Part shown: positions 33,689 to 42,571 of the stretch, piece by piece
Layout of the letters: each line of letters starts with the position of its first letter
How positions within the stretch are numbered: the first letter of the stretch is position 1
From: Chloroflexota bacterium
Lineage (GTDB): Bacteria > Chloroflexota > Anaerolineae > Aggregatilineales > Phototrophicaceae
Reading direction: 5' to 3'
Assembly: GCA_011523515.1 (NCBI GenBank)
Contig: WTGO01000094.1
Location: 55,185 to 119,184, forward strand
Length of the DNA: 64,000 nucleotides
The notes under the pieces: model-generated
The model's database searches: none
Seen by the model: the letters and a program-made list of their open reading frames with translations, nothing else
Told to the model about the DNA's origin: nothing
Program-made: the position numbers and the translations under genes

Positions 33689-34255
33689 ATGAGCGCTTTT
33701 TTTGCCAATCGCCGCAGTCAGTCAGACCCTGAAGCGCCCGAGTCGGTATCGGTCGTACCGGCGGGGCGGCCCGTGGGATTCGATACCGTCATCGGCTCCA
33801 ATACGCATATTGAAGGCGCCTTCGCCAGTTCGGGCAATGTGCGCATGGATGGCCATTTCAGCGGCGCGCTGGAAATCAGCGGTAACATCCTGGTCGGCGA
33901 ATCGGCGGATATCCGCGCCGACATCAACGCGCGCAATGTGTCGATAGCCGGCGCCGTGCGCGGCAACGTCACTGGCAACAAGGTTCAGCTGCTGCGCACC
34001 GGGCGCATCTGGGGCGATATCAGCGCCTCGGCCTTGACCACCGAAGAAGGCGCCTTCATCGACGGCAAGATCACCATGGTGGGCCACTCGGCGACCCGGC
34101 CGTCCGCCGACGAGGAAGTCACCGAGCAGGAGCTGGCGCTTGCTGATCTGGATGGGGCGCTCGAAGACGAGGCCGAATCCGCCGATGACACGCAAGATGA
34201 CAGCACTGAAGCCGACGAGGCTGAAGCGGAATTGGTGGACGAGTCCGCGCGTTAA
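33689..34255 (+). CDS. bactofilin
   Basis: A 188-residue cytoskeletal protein. The core (about residues 30-130, from TVIGSNTHIEGAFASSGNVR) is a regular beta-helix with glycine at short intervals. It ends in an acidic tail rich in Asp/Glu/Ala. A GAGGGA site lies before the ATG. Bactofilins polymerise without nucleotide and position envelope enzymes or appendages. It precedes the surface-polysaccharide block, convergent to the SDR gene. Confidence 0.9.
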   Translation: MSAFFANRRSQSDPEAPESVSVVPAGRPVGFDTVIGSNTHIEGAFASSGNVRMDGHFSGALEISGNILVGESADIRADINARNVSIAGAVRGNVTGNKVQLLRTGRIWGDISASALTTEEGAFIDGKITMVGHSATRPSADEEVTEQELALADLDGALEDEAESADDTQDDSTEADEAEAELVDESAR

Positions 34256-34301
34256 GGGCTGTTTGCTACAGGTTACACAACTGAAATTGAATTGCCCGCT
34301 C

Positions 34302-35078
34302 TCAGATGGAGTTGGCGGTGACGCCGCCGTCCAGCACAAAGACGGCTCCGGTGGTGTAGTCCGACGCCGAAGACGCCAGAAATAGCGCAATGCCGGCCAT
34401 GTCATCCGGCTGGCCGATGCGGCCAACTGGCGTGCGAGCGAGTACCTGCGCCAGCAGATCTTCGTTCGCCCATAGCGCCTGCGCGAATTTCGTCTTCACC
34501 AATCCCGGCGCGATGGCGTTCACCTGTATATTGTCCGGTCCCAATTCGGTCGCCAGCGTCTTGGTCAAACTGATGACACCGGCTTTGGTAACGCTGTAAA
34601 TGCCTTGATAGCGACCGGGATTCAAGCCGACAATCGACGCCACGTTGATGATCTTGCCGCCACCGCCCGCGCGCATTTGCTCCACAGCGGCTTGCGTCAA
34701 CCAGACATTGCCCATCAAGTTTACATCAATGGTCTTGCGCCAGTAGCTGTCATCGGCTTCGAGAATCGTGCCGAAATGCGGGTTGGTGGCGGCATTGTTG
34801 ACCAGAATGTCGAGCCTGCCAAAGCGTGCTATTGTTGCCTGCACCAAGGACTGCAGCGCCTGCTTGTCGCCATTATGCGCCGCGATGCCGGCCGCGTCCC
34901 CGCCCGCTTCGCCTATTTCGCGCGCGACTTCATCGAGCGATTCTTGTCTGCGGCTGGCTAGCATGACCTTGGCGCCCGCCAGCGCGTATGACGCGGCGAT
35001 GGCCCTGCCAATGCCGCGCGAGGCGCCGGTTACGATAGCGACCCGTCCGATCAAGTCAAATGCTTCAGTTGCGGTCAT
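34302..35078 (-). CDS. short-chain dehydrogenase/reductase
   Basis: A 258-residue classical SDR. VAIVTGASRGIGRAIAAS is the cofactor-binding glycine motif, followed by an Asn-Asn-Ala strand and the catalytic Ser/Tyr-x-x-x-Lys group (YSVTKAGVISLTKTLA). It starts inside the end of the Wzz-like gene (ATGA overlap). The substrate is not readable; many relatives are glucose dehydrogenases or FabG-like. The position at the end of the polysaccharide block may be chance. Confidence 0.88.
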   Translation of the reverse strand: MTATEAFDLIGRVAIVTGASRGIGRAIAASYALAGAKVMLASRRQESLDEVAREIGEAGGDAAGIAAHNGDKQALQSLVQATIARFGRLDILVNNAATNPHFGTILEADDSYWRKTIDVNLMGNVWLTQAAVEQMRAGGGGKIINVASIVGLNPGRYQGIYSVTKAGVISLTKTLATELGPDNIQVNAIAPGLVKTKFAQALWANEDLLAQVLARTPVGRIGQPDDMAGIALFLASSASDYTTGAVFVLDGGVTANSI

Positions 35079-35752
35079 GAGCGATCTCTAGGCACGCTGC
35101 CGACCAGGGGAATGCCGAGCCGACGCAGGTCATCCTGATGATAAATGGTCTGATCGACGTATTCGGCGAAGACGGCCAACGCCAAGCCAATCAGGACGGC
35201 GATACCCAGCCGAATCAGCGGCGAGAGGCGGTTTGTCAGTGGCGTGGGCGCGGCGAATATCGCCGACTGATCCATGATAGTCACTTGTGCCGAGTCGCCG
35301 CCCAGCTGCGGGAAATACCCCTGGCTGCGAGTCGTCAGAACCAGCATGGCGGCATCGACGATCGCGCGCAGCGCTTCGCTGTTGCGGTGGCTGAAGTAGA
35401 TGGCGCCGACATTGCGCACGTTATCCGCCGCGATCTGCAGGCTGTCCAGCGGCGTTTCTTGCTCGGTCAGCTGACTTTGGATTTCTTTGCGGAAACTGGA
35501 ACTGCGCACCCAGTCGGTCAGGGCGTCGACGGTATGTTCGGAAGCGAGCCAGACATCGGTGTAATCGCCTTCGCGATCCGGCAGGTTGAATAGCTGCGCG
35601 GCGCTATAGCTTATCCGCGCGTTGTAACCGCTCTGGCCGGCGCTTGAACTGCGGATGAACTCCGGAACGGCGATGACTGCGGCCAGCACCACTGGCAGAA
35701 CGATCAACCACCAGCGCCGCAGGATAACACGAAAAAGCTCTGCCAATCCCAT
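35075..35752 (-). CDS. polysaccharide chain-length (Wzz-like) membrane protein
   Basis: A 225-residue protein with an N-terminal membrane helix (WWLIVLPVVLAAVIAVPEF), a periplasmic-type middle and a C-terminal helix (LIRLGIAVLIGLALAVFAEY) followed by YHQDDLRRLGIPLVGSVPR. This is the Wzz/chain-length determinant layout. In related systems it controls polymer length with a CpsD/Wzc kinase; a CpsD-like gene lies 7 kb upstream on the same strand. It has no kinase domain itself. Confidence 0.8.
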   Translation of the reverse strand: MGLAELFRVILRRWWLIVLPVVLAAVIAVPEFIRSSSAGQSGYNARISYSAAQLFNLPDREGDYTDVWLASEHTVDALTDWVRSSSFRKEIQSQLTEQETPLDSLQIAADNVRNVGAIYFSHRNSEALRAIVDAAMLVLTTRSQGYFPQLGGDSAQVTIMDQSAIFAAPTPLTNRLSPLIRLGIAVLIGLALAVFAEYVDQTIYHQDDLRRLGIPLVGSVPRDRS

Positions 35753-35757
35753 TCTAT

Positions 35758-36903
35758 TTATCTCTCCTCTGCACCGACGGGGTCTCGGAATTGAAACTTG
35801 TGTCTGGCTTGATGCGCTTGCCAGGCCTGATCGACATAGGCGCTGATTCGCTCGCTGAAAACAGCCGTATCGAATCGCAGCGCGTGGCGGCGTATGGCCT
35901 CCGGATCGTAAGCGCCGGCGTCAAAGCGCAGCAGGGTCGACTTGAGGGCGTCTACCGTGGCCTCCGCAAAGAATTCGCCCGTTTGCGCCGGCTCAACCGT
36001 ATCCAGCGCGCCGCCACCCTTATAGGCAATAACCGGCCTGCCGGCGGCTTGCGCCTGGACCGGCGTGATGCCAAAGTCCTCTAGTCCGGGGAAAAGCAGC
36101 GCCTTGCACTTGGCCATCAACTGCGGCAGCTCGTCATCGGCGACGTAGCCCAGGAACTCGACATTCGCTCCTGCAAACGCGCGCAGGCGGTCGAGGTCGC
36201 GCCCGGCGCCGGCGATCTTGAGCGGGCGCCCCAGTTCCGTTGCCGCTCGTACAGCAAGGTCGATGCGCTTGTAGGGCACCAGGCGCGAGACGATCAGGAA
36301 ATAGTCTCCGACTTCATCCGGCGCTACGGGCTGAAAACGCGCCGTATCGACAGGCGGAAATATCACCTCAGCCTCGCGATTGTAAAAGCGGCGGATGCGC
36401 GCTTTTATCGCGCTGCTGATCGCCACGAAGTGGGAAACACGCTGCGCGGCGGCATAATCCCAGCGACGGAGCAGGGCGGCAAGTGGCTTGATCAGTTTGG
36501 CGGCGAGCGGCGCCAATTGCTCGCCCGCCAAATAATCGTCCAGTTGCCAGACGTAGCGCGTGGGCGCCAGACAGTAGCAAATGTGCAGCGCGCGCGCGTC
36601 AAACTGAAAGCCGTGGCAGAACCCGCTCTTGTTGCTCAAGATGACATCGTAATCAGACAGCCGCAAGTTGTTCCAGGCCAAGGGATACAGCGGCAGGTAC
36701 ATCTGGTGTCGCCGCTCGATCGCCGGCAGTCTGGCGGTCCATAGCGTTCGGATATCCCATTTGCTGTAATGCTCCGGCATCGTCTGCGGCGCGTGGATGC
36801 TGGTATAGATCGGACTCGCCGAGTAATGGCGCGCGAGCGCGTCCAACACGTCTTCCGCGCCGCCGACTTGATTCAGCCAGTCGTGTACCAGCGCCAGCTT
36901 CAA
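35758..36903 (-). CDS. family 4 glycosyltransferase
   Basis: A 381-residue GT-B enzyme. Start TTG 36903 with GGGAG upstream gives the family start (LALVHDWLNQVGGAE). The C-terminal donor site has residues VEFLGYVADDELP and then LLFPGLEDFGITPVQAQAAG, with the conserved Glu-x7-Glu-like pattern. It resembles mannosyl- or rhamnosyl-transferases of the WbaZ/RfaB type. It adds a sugar to a lipid-linked oligosaccharide in the cytoplasm. Confidence 0.9.
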   Translation of the reverse strand: MKLALVHDWLNQVGGAEDVLDALARHYSASPIYTSIHAPQTMPEHYSKWDIRTLWTARLPAIERRHQMYLPLYPLAWNNLRLSDYDVILSNKSGFCHGFQFDARALHICYCLAPTRYVWQLDDYLAGEQLAPLAAKLIKPLAALLRRWDYAAAQRVSHFVAISSAIKARIRRFYNREAEVIFPPVDTARFQPVAPDEVGDYFLIVSRLVPYKRIDLAVRAATELGRPLKIAGAGRDLDRLRAFAGANVEFLGYVADDELPQLMAKCKALLFPGLEDFGITPVQAQAAGRPVIAYKGGGALDTVEPAQTGEFFAEATVDALKSTLLRFDAGAYDPEAIRRHALRFDTAVFSERISAYVDQAWQAHQARHKFQFRDPVGAEER

Positions 36904-36956
36904 GCGAATCTCTCCCGAAATTTCTCGCTGATGATACCACGAATGCGCCAAGAGCT

Positions 36957-37610
36957 TCAGGTTTTAATGGCGTTTCTAACCGGCTCGAAGGAGCGCCGGT
37001 GCTCAGCGCAGGGACCGTAGCGGCGCAGGGCGCGGCGGTGGGCGTCGGTCCCGTAGCCCTTGTGCTGCGCAAAACCATACTGCGGAAATACGGCGTCCAG
37101 CTCCCGCATGCGCGCATCACGCCAGACTTTGGCGATAACGCTGGCGCAGGCGATGCTGAGCGAATGCTGATCGCCGTCGACAATGCTGACTTGCGGGATA
37201 TCACGGCGCTCGGGCCAGAGCATGTAGTCAAGGAACAGGCAATCCGGCTGAATACGCGCCTGATCGAGCGAGCGCTGCATAGCCGTTTTCGTCGCCGGGA
37301 CGATGCCCAGGCGATCGATTTCCTCAGCCGAGCCGCAGCCAATGCCCCAGGTCAAGGCCAGCTCCTTGATGGTGCCGTCGACTGACTCGCGCTGGGCGGG
37401 GCTCATGGCTTTGCTGTCGCGCACGCCACGGAGCAAGCCGCTGAGGTCATTCCGCTCCAGCGGCAACGCAACCGCCGCCGCCACAACCGGGCCCGCCAGG
37501 GGGCCGCGCCCCACTTCGTCAATGCCGACGATGAAGCGGCAGCCGGCGCGCAAGTATTGGCGTTCATGGTAGAGGCTGGCTGTCTTGGGCCGCCTACCTC
37601 GCGCGCTCAT
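36957..37610 (-). CDS. rnhB: ribonuclease HII
   Basis: A 217-residue RNase HII. The catalytic Asp-Glu pair is in GIDEVGRGPLAGPVVAAAV, with further acidic residues in FLDYMLWP and ASVIAKVWRDARM. It removes ribonucleotides from RNA/DNA hybrids. It overlaps the preceding GT2 gene by 17 bases, so it is read as part of the polysaccharide operon by position only. The 41-base gap to the GT4 gene holds no site I can name. Confidence 0.93.
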   Translation of the reverse strand: MSARGRRPKTASLYHERQYLRAGCRFIVGIDEVGRGPLAGPVVAAAVALPLERNDLSGLLRGVRDSKAMSPAQRESVDGTIKELALTWGIGCGSAEEIDRLGIVPATKTAMQRSLDQARIQPDCLFLDYMLWPERRDIPQVSIVDGDQHSLSIACASVIAKVWRDARMRELDAVFPQYGFAQHKGYGTDAHRRALRRYGPCAEHRRSFEPVRNAIKT

Positions 37611-38331
37611 ACAATCCCAGGCGCCAATTGCGGCGGATCTCCCAGATTTCGCGCAGCAACTTTACCGAATCGTCCCAGAGTCGCATGGTGGAGTAGGGAT
37701 CGTAGTACCAGGTTATCGGCAGTTCCTTGACCTTATAGCCGCGACGCTTGGCGATAAACAGCAGTTCGACATCAAAGCCGATGCCATTCATTCGTTGCGC
37801 CTGGAACAAATCTTGCGCTGCATCGGCGCTGAAAAGCTTGAAGCCGCACTGCGTATCTTCGTAGTCGGGGATCGCTGCCAGCTTGATGATAAAAGTGGCG
37901 ACCCGCCCCATGATGTGTCGGTATTCGGGCTCGTCCACGCGAACCGCGCCCGGCGCTTCCCGGCTGGCGATTACAATGTCGTAGCCGGTCGTCTCCGGCG
38001 GTAGAAATTCAGCCAGATCCTCAATCCGCATGGACAAGTCCGCGTCGCAGATAAAGCGCCAATCGCCCTTGGCGGCCAGCATTCCCTGTTTTACCGCCAG
38101 GCCTTTGCCGCGGACGCCATCCGGCGACTGTATCACCCGGATATGGTCCGAAACGCGCGCCGCCTCCAAGGCAACCTCATAGGTCCGGTCATGGCTGCCA
38201 TTTTCAACAATGATGACCTCGGCCGCGAAGTCCTGCTGTTCCAGAAAACAGTTAATCTTCTGCAAGCTGGGCGACAAACGGCTAGCCTCATTATGGGCAG
38301 GAATCACGATGCTTAAAAATGGGTTGTTCAA
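37594..38331 (-). CDS. dolichyl/polyprenyl-phosphate glucosyltransferase-like GT2
   Basis: A 245-residue GT-A enzyme. SIVIPAHNEASRLSPSLQ begins the fold and FICDADLSMRIEDLAEF carries the DxD. The end is the Alg5-like segment PITWYYDPYSTMRLWDDSV. It lacks membrane helices. It probably makes a polyprenyl-phosphate-linked sugar for glycan export. Overlaps rnhB at its 3' end. Confidence 0.88.
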   Translation of the reverse strand: MNNPFLSIVIPAHNEASRLSPSLQKINCFLEQQDFAAEVIIVENGSHDRTYEVALEAARVSDHIRVIQSPDGVRGKGLAVKQGMLAAKGDWRFICDADLSMRIEDLAEFLPPETTGYDIVIASREAPGAVRVDEPEYRHIMGRVATFIIKLAAIPDYEDTQCGFKLFSADAAQDLFQAQRMNGIGFDVELLFIAKRRGYKVKELPITWYYDPYSTMRLWDDSVKLLREIWEIRRNWRLGLYERAR

Positions 38332-38453
38332 CGACCGATCTCCAGTGGGCGTATCTGGGACTTGTCAACGCATCCTCGGCATATGATACGCTAGAATGCG
38401 CATTTGTAAACATGGGGCGCGGATTGGCGCATAGGGAGACTGACGGTCGACCG

Positions 38454-39404
38454 CTACGGGCGCGTAAGCATGCTGTCCAAATATTCATCAGAAACGCGCT
38501 TCATGGCTTGCACCTTTCGGCGCTTTCCCATGACACCGCCCAGGGTTAGCAGCCCGCGCGTCATTCCGCGCAGCCGTGCCCGCGCCTCAGGCCCGCGCCA
38601 GGCTGTTAGCGCAGCCCCTGCCAGCGATATTTGCCGGGCAAGTATGCGCCAAGCGTGTTTGCGCAGCAGGCCCGCCGGCAAATTCTTCGCCAACAGCCAA
38701 ATGCCGTTGCGGCCGTCGAAATAACTGGCGGTCACGCCGCCGCCGGTTGCCGAGAGATGATGATATACGATCGCGCCCGGCGCGTACCAAACTTTGTAAC
38801 CGGCCAGCTGCGCGCGCCAGGCCAAATCCACATCTTCAAGCAAAAAGAAAAAATCCTTATCAAGAATACCGATCTCCGCCAGCATCGACCGCCGATACGC
38901 CGCCGCGCCGCCGCAAGCCGAGAAGACGTATTCGCCGCGGTCATACTGCCCCTTGTCCGTCTCCCAAGCGCCGCGATTGCCAGCACGGCCGTCGATCGTA
39001 AAGTAGTCGCCGGCAGTGTGAAATCGATCGCGCTGATCAAAGAGCAGCATCTTGCTGGCGACGATGCCCACATCCGGATGTATCTCAAACGCCGCCACGA
39101 TTTCATCCGCCCAGCGCTCAGCCACTTCGGTGTCGTTGTTGAGCAAGGCGACTAACTCGCTTTCGGCGGCTTCAATGCCGACGTTGCAGGCGCCGGTGAA
39201 GCCTTGGTTCTCCGGCAACTCGATGAGTTGAACGTCGGGGTATTCTTCGCGTATTAACGCTTGCGACCCGTCGCTGGAGGCGTTGTCCACGACCATGACG
39301 GTCATATCCGCGCATGATTGTCGCCGCAGCGAATCAAGACATGTCGCGAGGAAGCGCTCTCCATTCCAATTGGGTATGACAACGGATAGGCCGGGCTCGG
39401 CCAT
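38454..39404 (-). CDS. family 2 glycosyltransferase (rhamnosyltransferase-like)
   Basis: A 316-residue GT2 from ATG 39404, which shares its A with the rmlD stop (TGATG). LSVVIPNWNGERFLATCLDS and ALLNNDTEVAERWADEI match the rhamnosyltransferase/WbbL subgroup, and FLLEDVDLAWRAQLAG is the acceptor-side acidic motif. Its tight coupling to rmlD makes dTDP-rhamnose a likely donor, which is inference. Confidence 0.88.
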   Translation of the reverse strand: MAEPGLSVVIPNWNGERFLATCLDSLRRQSCADMTVMVVDNASSDGSQALIREEYPDVQLIELPENQGFTGACNVGIEAAESELVALLNNDTEVAERWADEIVAAFEIHPDVGIVASKMLLFDQRDRFHTAGDYFTIDGRAGNRGAWETDKGQYDRGEYVFSACGGAAAYRRSMLAEIGILDKDFFFLLEDVDLAWRAQLAGYKVWYAPGAIVYHHLSATGGGVTASYFDGRNGIWLLAKNLPAGLLRKHAWRILARQISLAGAALTAWRGPEARARLRGMTRGLLTLGGVMGKRRKVQAMKRVSDEYLDSMLTRP

Positions 39405-40264
39405 CAGTTCGCGCCCTCCGCATCCAGAAAGGCGCGCAGGGCTTCCTGCCAGGGTCGCAGGCGAATCCCAAGGCTGGCGCCAGCAACATTCGCCATTGCG
39501 GTCTGCTCCGGCGGCAACGAGGGCCGCTGCCACTCATGTCGGCTAATGCGCTCAATCGGCGTCTCGGCGCAGCCGGCGTAATCGAGGATGCTGCGCGCGA
39601 AACCCCAGCGACTGACCGCGCCTTCATTGACCAGGTGATAGATGCCGTAGCGATCGCTTTCGATCAGTTGCGCAATGGCGGACGCCAGGTCGTTGGCATA
39701 GGTGGGATTGGCGACTTCATTCGTGACCACCCGCAGCGCTTTCCCGGCCCTGGCGGCCGCGAGAATCGCCTGAATGAAATTGCTGCCGCCGTGAGCGAAG
39801 AGCCAGGCTGTGCGCACGATGTAGTGCCGCGGATTGACCTGGGTAATCGCGCGTTCGCCGTACCACTTGCTGTAGCCGTAGGGGTTGAGCGGATTCGGCC
39901 GGTCATATTCGCTGTACGGCTGGCCCAGCGCGCCGTCGAAAACCTCGTTGCTGCTGATGTAGAGGATGGGAATGCCGCCGCTGGACGTCAAGGCAGCTAG
40001 ATGCGCGGTGGCCAGTCCGTTCACCGATAGCGCCCGCTGCGGATCCAGCGCGCAGCCGTCGACATCGGTCCAGGCGGCGGCGTGCAGAACGATTTCCGGC
40101 GCGCATTCGCGCATCAGCCGGCGGCAGGCATCGAAGTCGGTCAAGTCGACCGTGACGTCGGCGCCAACCACAACGTCTGTGGTTTGAAGGTCGTGAGCAT
40201 CGGCAAGCTGGCGCGCTAGCCGGCGGCCCAGCCGCCCCGCCGCGCCGGTGATCAAGATTCGCAT
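39404..40264 (-). CDS. rmlD: dTDP-4-dehydrorhamnose reductase
   Basis: A 286-residue extended SDR. ILITGAAGRLGRRLARQLA binds NADPH and the catalytic pair is YGYSKWYGERAI. It makes the last reduction in dTDP-L-rhamnose synthesis. The 3,5-epimerase RmlC that must act before it is not encoded in the window. It lies between rmlB and a GT2 gene. Confidence 0.9.
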   Translation of the reverse strand: MRILITGAAGRLGRRLARQLADAHDLQTTDVVVGADVTVDLTDFDACRRLMRECAPEIVLHAAAWTDVDGCALDPQRALSVNGLATAHLAALTSSGGIPILYISSNEVFDGALGQPYSEYDRPNPLNPYGYSKWYGERAITQVNPRHYIVRTAWLFAHGGSNFIQAILAAARAGKALRVVTNEVANPTYANDLASAIAQLIESDRYGIYHLVNEGAVSRWGFARSILDYAGCAETPIERISRHEWQRPSLPPEQTAMANVAGASLGIRLRPWQEALRAFLDAEGAN

Positions 40265-40323
40265 GGGACTTCAACCATGTTTACGGACATCATCGACGCG
40301 CTCTCGACAGGCTTTCAGCGGAT

Positions 40324-41346
40324 TTACTCCTGCGCCGCCAAGCGCCCGGCATACTGCTGCTGATAGTATTCCAGATACTCTCCGGTCTTGATCTTGCGCC
40401 ACCACCACTCATTTTCCTGATACCAGCGCACGGTCGCTTCCAGCCCGGTGTCGAAGTCGAAATCGCGGCGCCAGCCCAGAGCGCGCGCCTTTTCGGCCGA
40501 CATCGCGTAACGCCGATCATGCCCTTCGCGGTCCGGTACGTGGCGTATCAACGATTGCGGCTTGCCCAACAAGTCCAGGATGCGCCGTGTCACGTCAATG
40601 TTGAAGCGCTGATTCTCACCGGCGAGATTGTAGGCTTGGCCCGCGGCGCCGAAGTGCAAGACGCAGTCGACACCCCGCGCGTGGTCATCGACGTATAGCC
40701 AATCACGAATCTGCCTGCCGTCGCCGTAAAGCGGCAGCGGGCGGTCGTCAATAGCTTCCGTTGTAAAGAAAGGCACCAGCTTCTCCGGGTACTGGTAGGG
40801 ACCATAAGTATTGCTGCCGCGGGTGATCACGGCGTCCATTCCATAGGTGACATGGTAAGCCCTCGCCATTAGTTCGCCGGCGGCCTTGCTGGCGGCGTAG
40901 GGACTATTGGGCAAGAATCGGTCGCCCTCAAGCGAGGCGCCGTCTTCGATATCGCCGTAAACTTCGTCGGTGGAAACCTGGCAGAAGCGCTCGATGCCGT
41001 GTTTGCGACCTTCATCGAGCAAGATGTACACGCCCACGACATCGGTGTGAATGAAGGCGTCGGGGTCGAGGATGCTGCGATCGACATGGCTTTCCGCGGC
41101 GAAGTTGACGACCGTGTCGATGTGATAATCGCGCAATACGCGACTGACGGCGGACCGAGTGGCCACATCGCCGCGCTCAAAGCGGTAATTCGCCTCATCG
41201 CTCACCGACAGCAGATTATCGATATTGCCCGCGTAAGTCAGCTTGTCAAAACAGACGATGTTGTAGTTGGGATAGCGCGCGACCATGTGTCGCACAAATG
41301 CGCTGCCGATGAAACCGGCGCCGCCTGTCACCAGAATATTTCTCAT
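40324..41346 (-). CDS. rmlB: dTDP-glucose 4,6-dehydratase
   Basis: A 340-residue SDR. ILVTGGAGFIGSAFVRHM is the NAD loop; NFAAESHVDRSILDPDAF and STDEVYGDIEDG carry active-site residues, with the catalytic Tyr/Lys in NSPYAASKAAGELMAR. It makes dTDP-4-keto-6-deoxyglucose, the branch point for rhamnose and for 4-amino sugars. It lies 31 bases from rmlA. Confidence 0.95.
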   Translation of the reverse strand: MRNILVTGGAGFIGSAFVRHMVARYPNYNIVCFDKLTYAGNIDNLLSVSDEANYRFERGDVATRSAVSRVLRDYHIDTVVNFAAESHVDRSILDPDAFIHTDVVGVYILLDEGRKHGIERFCQVSTDEVYGDIEDGASLEGDRFLPNSPYAASKAAGELMARAYHVTYGMDAVITRGSNTYGPYQYPEKLVPFFTTEAIDDRPLPLYGDGRQIRDWLYVDDHARGVDCVLHFGAAGQAYNLAGENQRFNIDVTRRILDLLGKPQSLIRHVPDREGHDRRYAMSAEKARALGWRRDFDFDTGLEATVRWYQENEWWWRKIKTGEYLEYYQQQYAGRLAAQE

Positions 41347-41377
41347 GTTGACCGTCCCGTGCCGACCAGCGCGCTTG

Positions 41378-42448
41378 TCATACCCACAACGTTCCGTAAT
41401 CGCCCAGATTCATCTTCAAGCCTTGCGGCCTGCCGCTACTGCGCTTGACCGTGGCGTTGCGGCCGATAAGGCTGTCGCGGAGCGTGCGGTCGATATCCAT
41501 GACGCGGCTGTTTTCCAGGATGATGCTGCGCTCGATCTCACAATTGCGCACCTTGCAGCCGTGGTAAATGCTGGTGAAGGGACCGACGTAGCTATTTTCG
41601 ATGAGCGTGTCCTTGCCGATGATCGTCGGACCTCGAATAATACTGTTGCTGATGCGGGCGCCGGCTTGCAAGGTTACGCGCGAGTCAACCGAGGAATGTT
41701 CGTCGATCAGCGCGGTTTCGTCCACCCTCGGCGTTAGCTCCTCCAGCACGTGGCTGTTGGCGTCGAGCATATCAGTGGGTTTGCCGGTATCAATCCACCA
41801 GCCGTCGTGTACGTGCGGAAAGACGGTATATCCTTTGTCGATCAGCCACTGAATGGCGTCCGTAATTTCATACTCTCCGCGCGCGGACGGCGCAATGGCG
41901 TCCACGGCTTCAAAAATATGCTGATCGAACATGTAAATGCCAACAAGCGCCAGATTGCTGGGCGGCGATTTTGGCTTTTCGATCAATTCTTCAATGCTGC
42001 CATCCGTTCGCATTTTGGCGACGCCATAGGCCGACGGATTCTCCACTTCCTTGAGCACGATCTGGCTGTTCCAGCTGTTGTCCGCGAAGTCTCGAATCAA
42101 GCTGCTGATGCCGCCCTCGATGACATTGTCGCCCAAGAACATAACGAACGGACTGTCACCCAGGAAGTCGCGCGAGATCTTGACAGCGTGCGCCAGCCCA
42201 TCGGGACTGTGCTGCGGAATGTAAGACAGCTTGACATCCCATTGCGAGCCGTCGCCCAGCGCTTCTGCGATTTCCGGCGCTGTATGCCCTACCACGATGC
42301 CCACTTCGCGCACGCCGGCCTGGCGGATCGCTTCAATGACGCGCACGAGCACCGGCTTGTTGGCGACGGGAATCAGCTGCTTCGCGCGTGTGTAGGTTAA
42401 GGGATAAAGTCGTGTGCCTTTGCCGCCGCTGAGAATAAGTCCCTTCAT
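41378..42448 (-). CDS. rmlA: glucose-1-phosphate thymidylyltransferase, long form
   Basis: A 356-residue nucleotidyltransferase. The N-terminal ~235 residues hold GLILSGGKGTRLYPLTYTR and VMFLGDNVIEGG. The C-terminal ~110 residues form a left-handed beta-helix (hexapeptide repeats such as SYVGPFTSIYHGCKVRNCEI), as in the long RmlA/StrD-like type. It makes dTDP-glucose from dTTP and glucose 1-phosphate. First gene of the Rml group on this strand. Confidence 0.93.
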   Translation of the reverse strand: MKGLILSGGKGTRLYPLTYTRAKQLIPVANKPVLVRVIEAIRQAGVREVGIVVGHTAPEIAEALGDGSQWDVKLSYIPQHSPDGLAHAVKISRDFLGDSPFVMFLGDNVIEGGISSLIRDFADNSWNSQIVLKEVENPSAYGVAKMRTDGSIEELIEKPKSPPSNLALVGIYMFDQHIFEAVDAIAPSARGEYEITDAIQWLIDKGYTVFPHVHDGWWIDTGKPTDMLDANSHVLEELTPRVDETALIDEHSSVDSRVTLQAGARISNSIIRGPTIIGKDTLIENSYVGPFTSIYHGCKVRNCEIERSIILENSRVMDIDRTLRDSLIGRNATVKRSSGRPQGLKMNLGDYGTLWV

Positions 42449-42571
42449 CGTCGCGATGCGCTCCTTCCGGCGAGGATAATCATCATGAGTCGCCTTTGAC
42501 CTATACAGTCTCGGGCGTCCAAAGCCTTAGCGATCTCCTGCAGATACAGGGGGGCATGACGGGCGGCGGGT

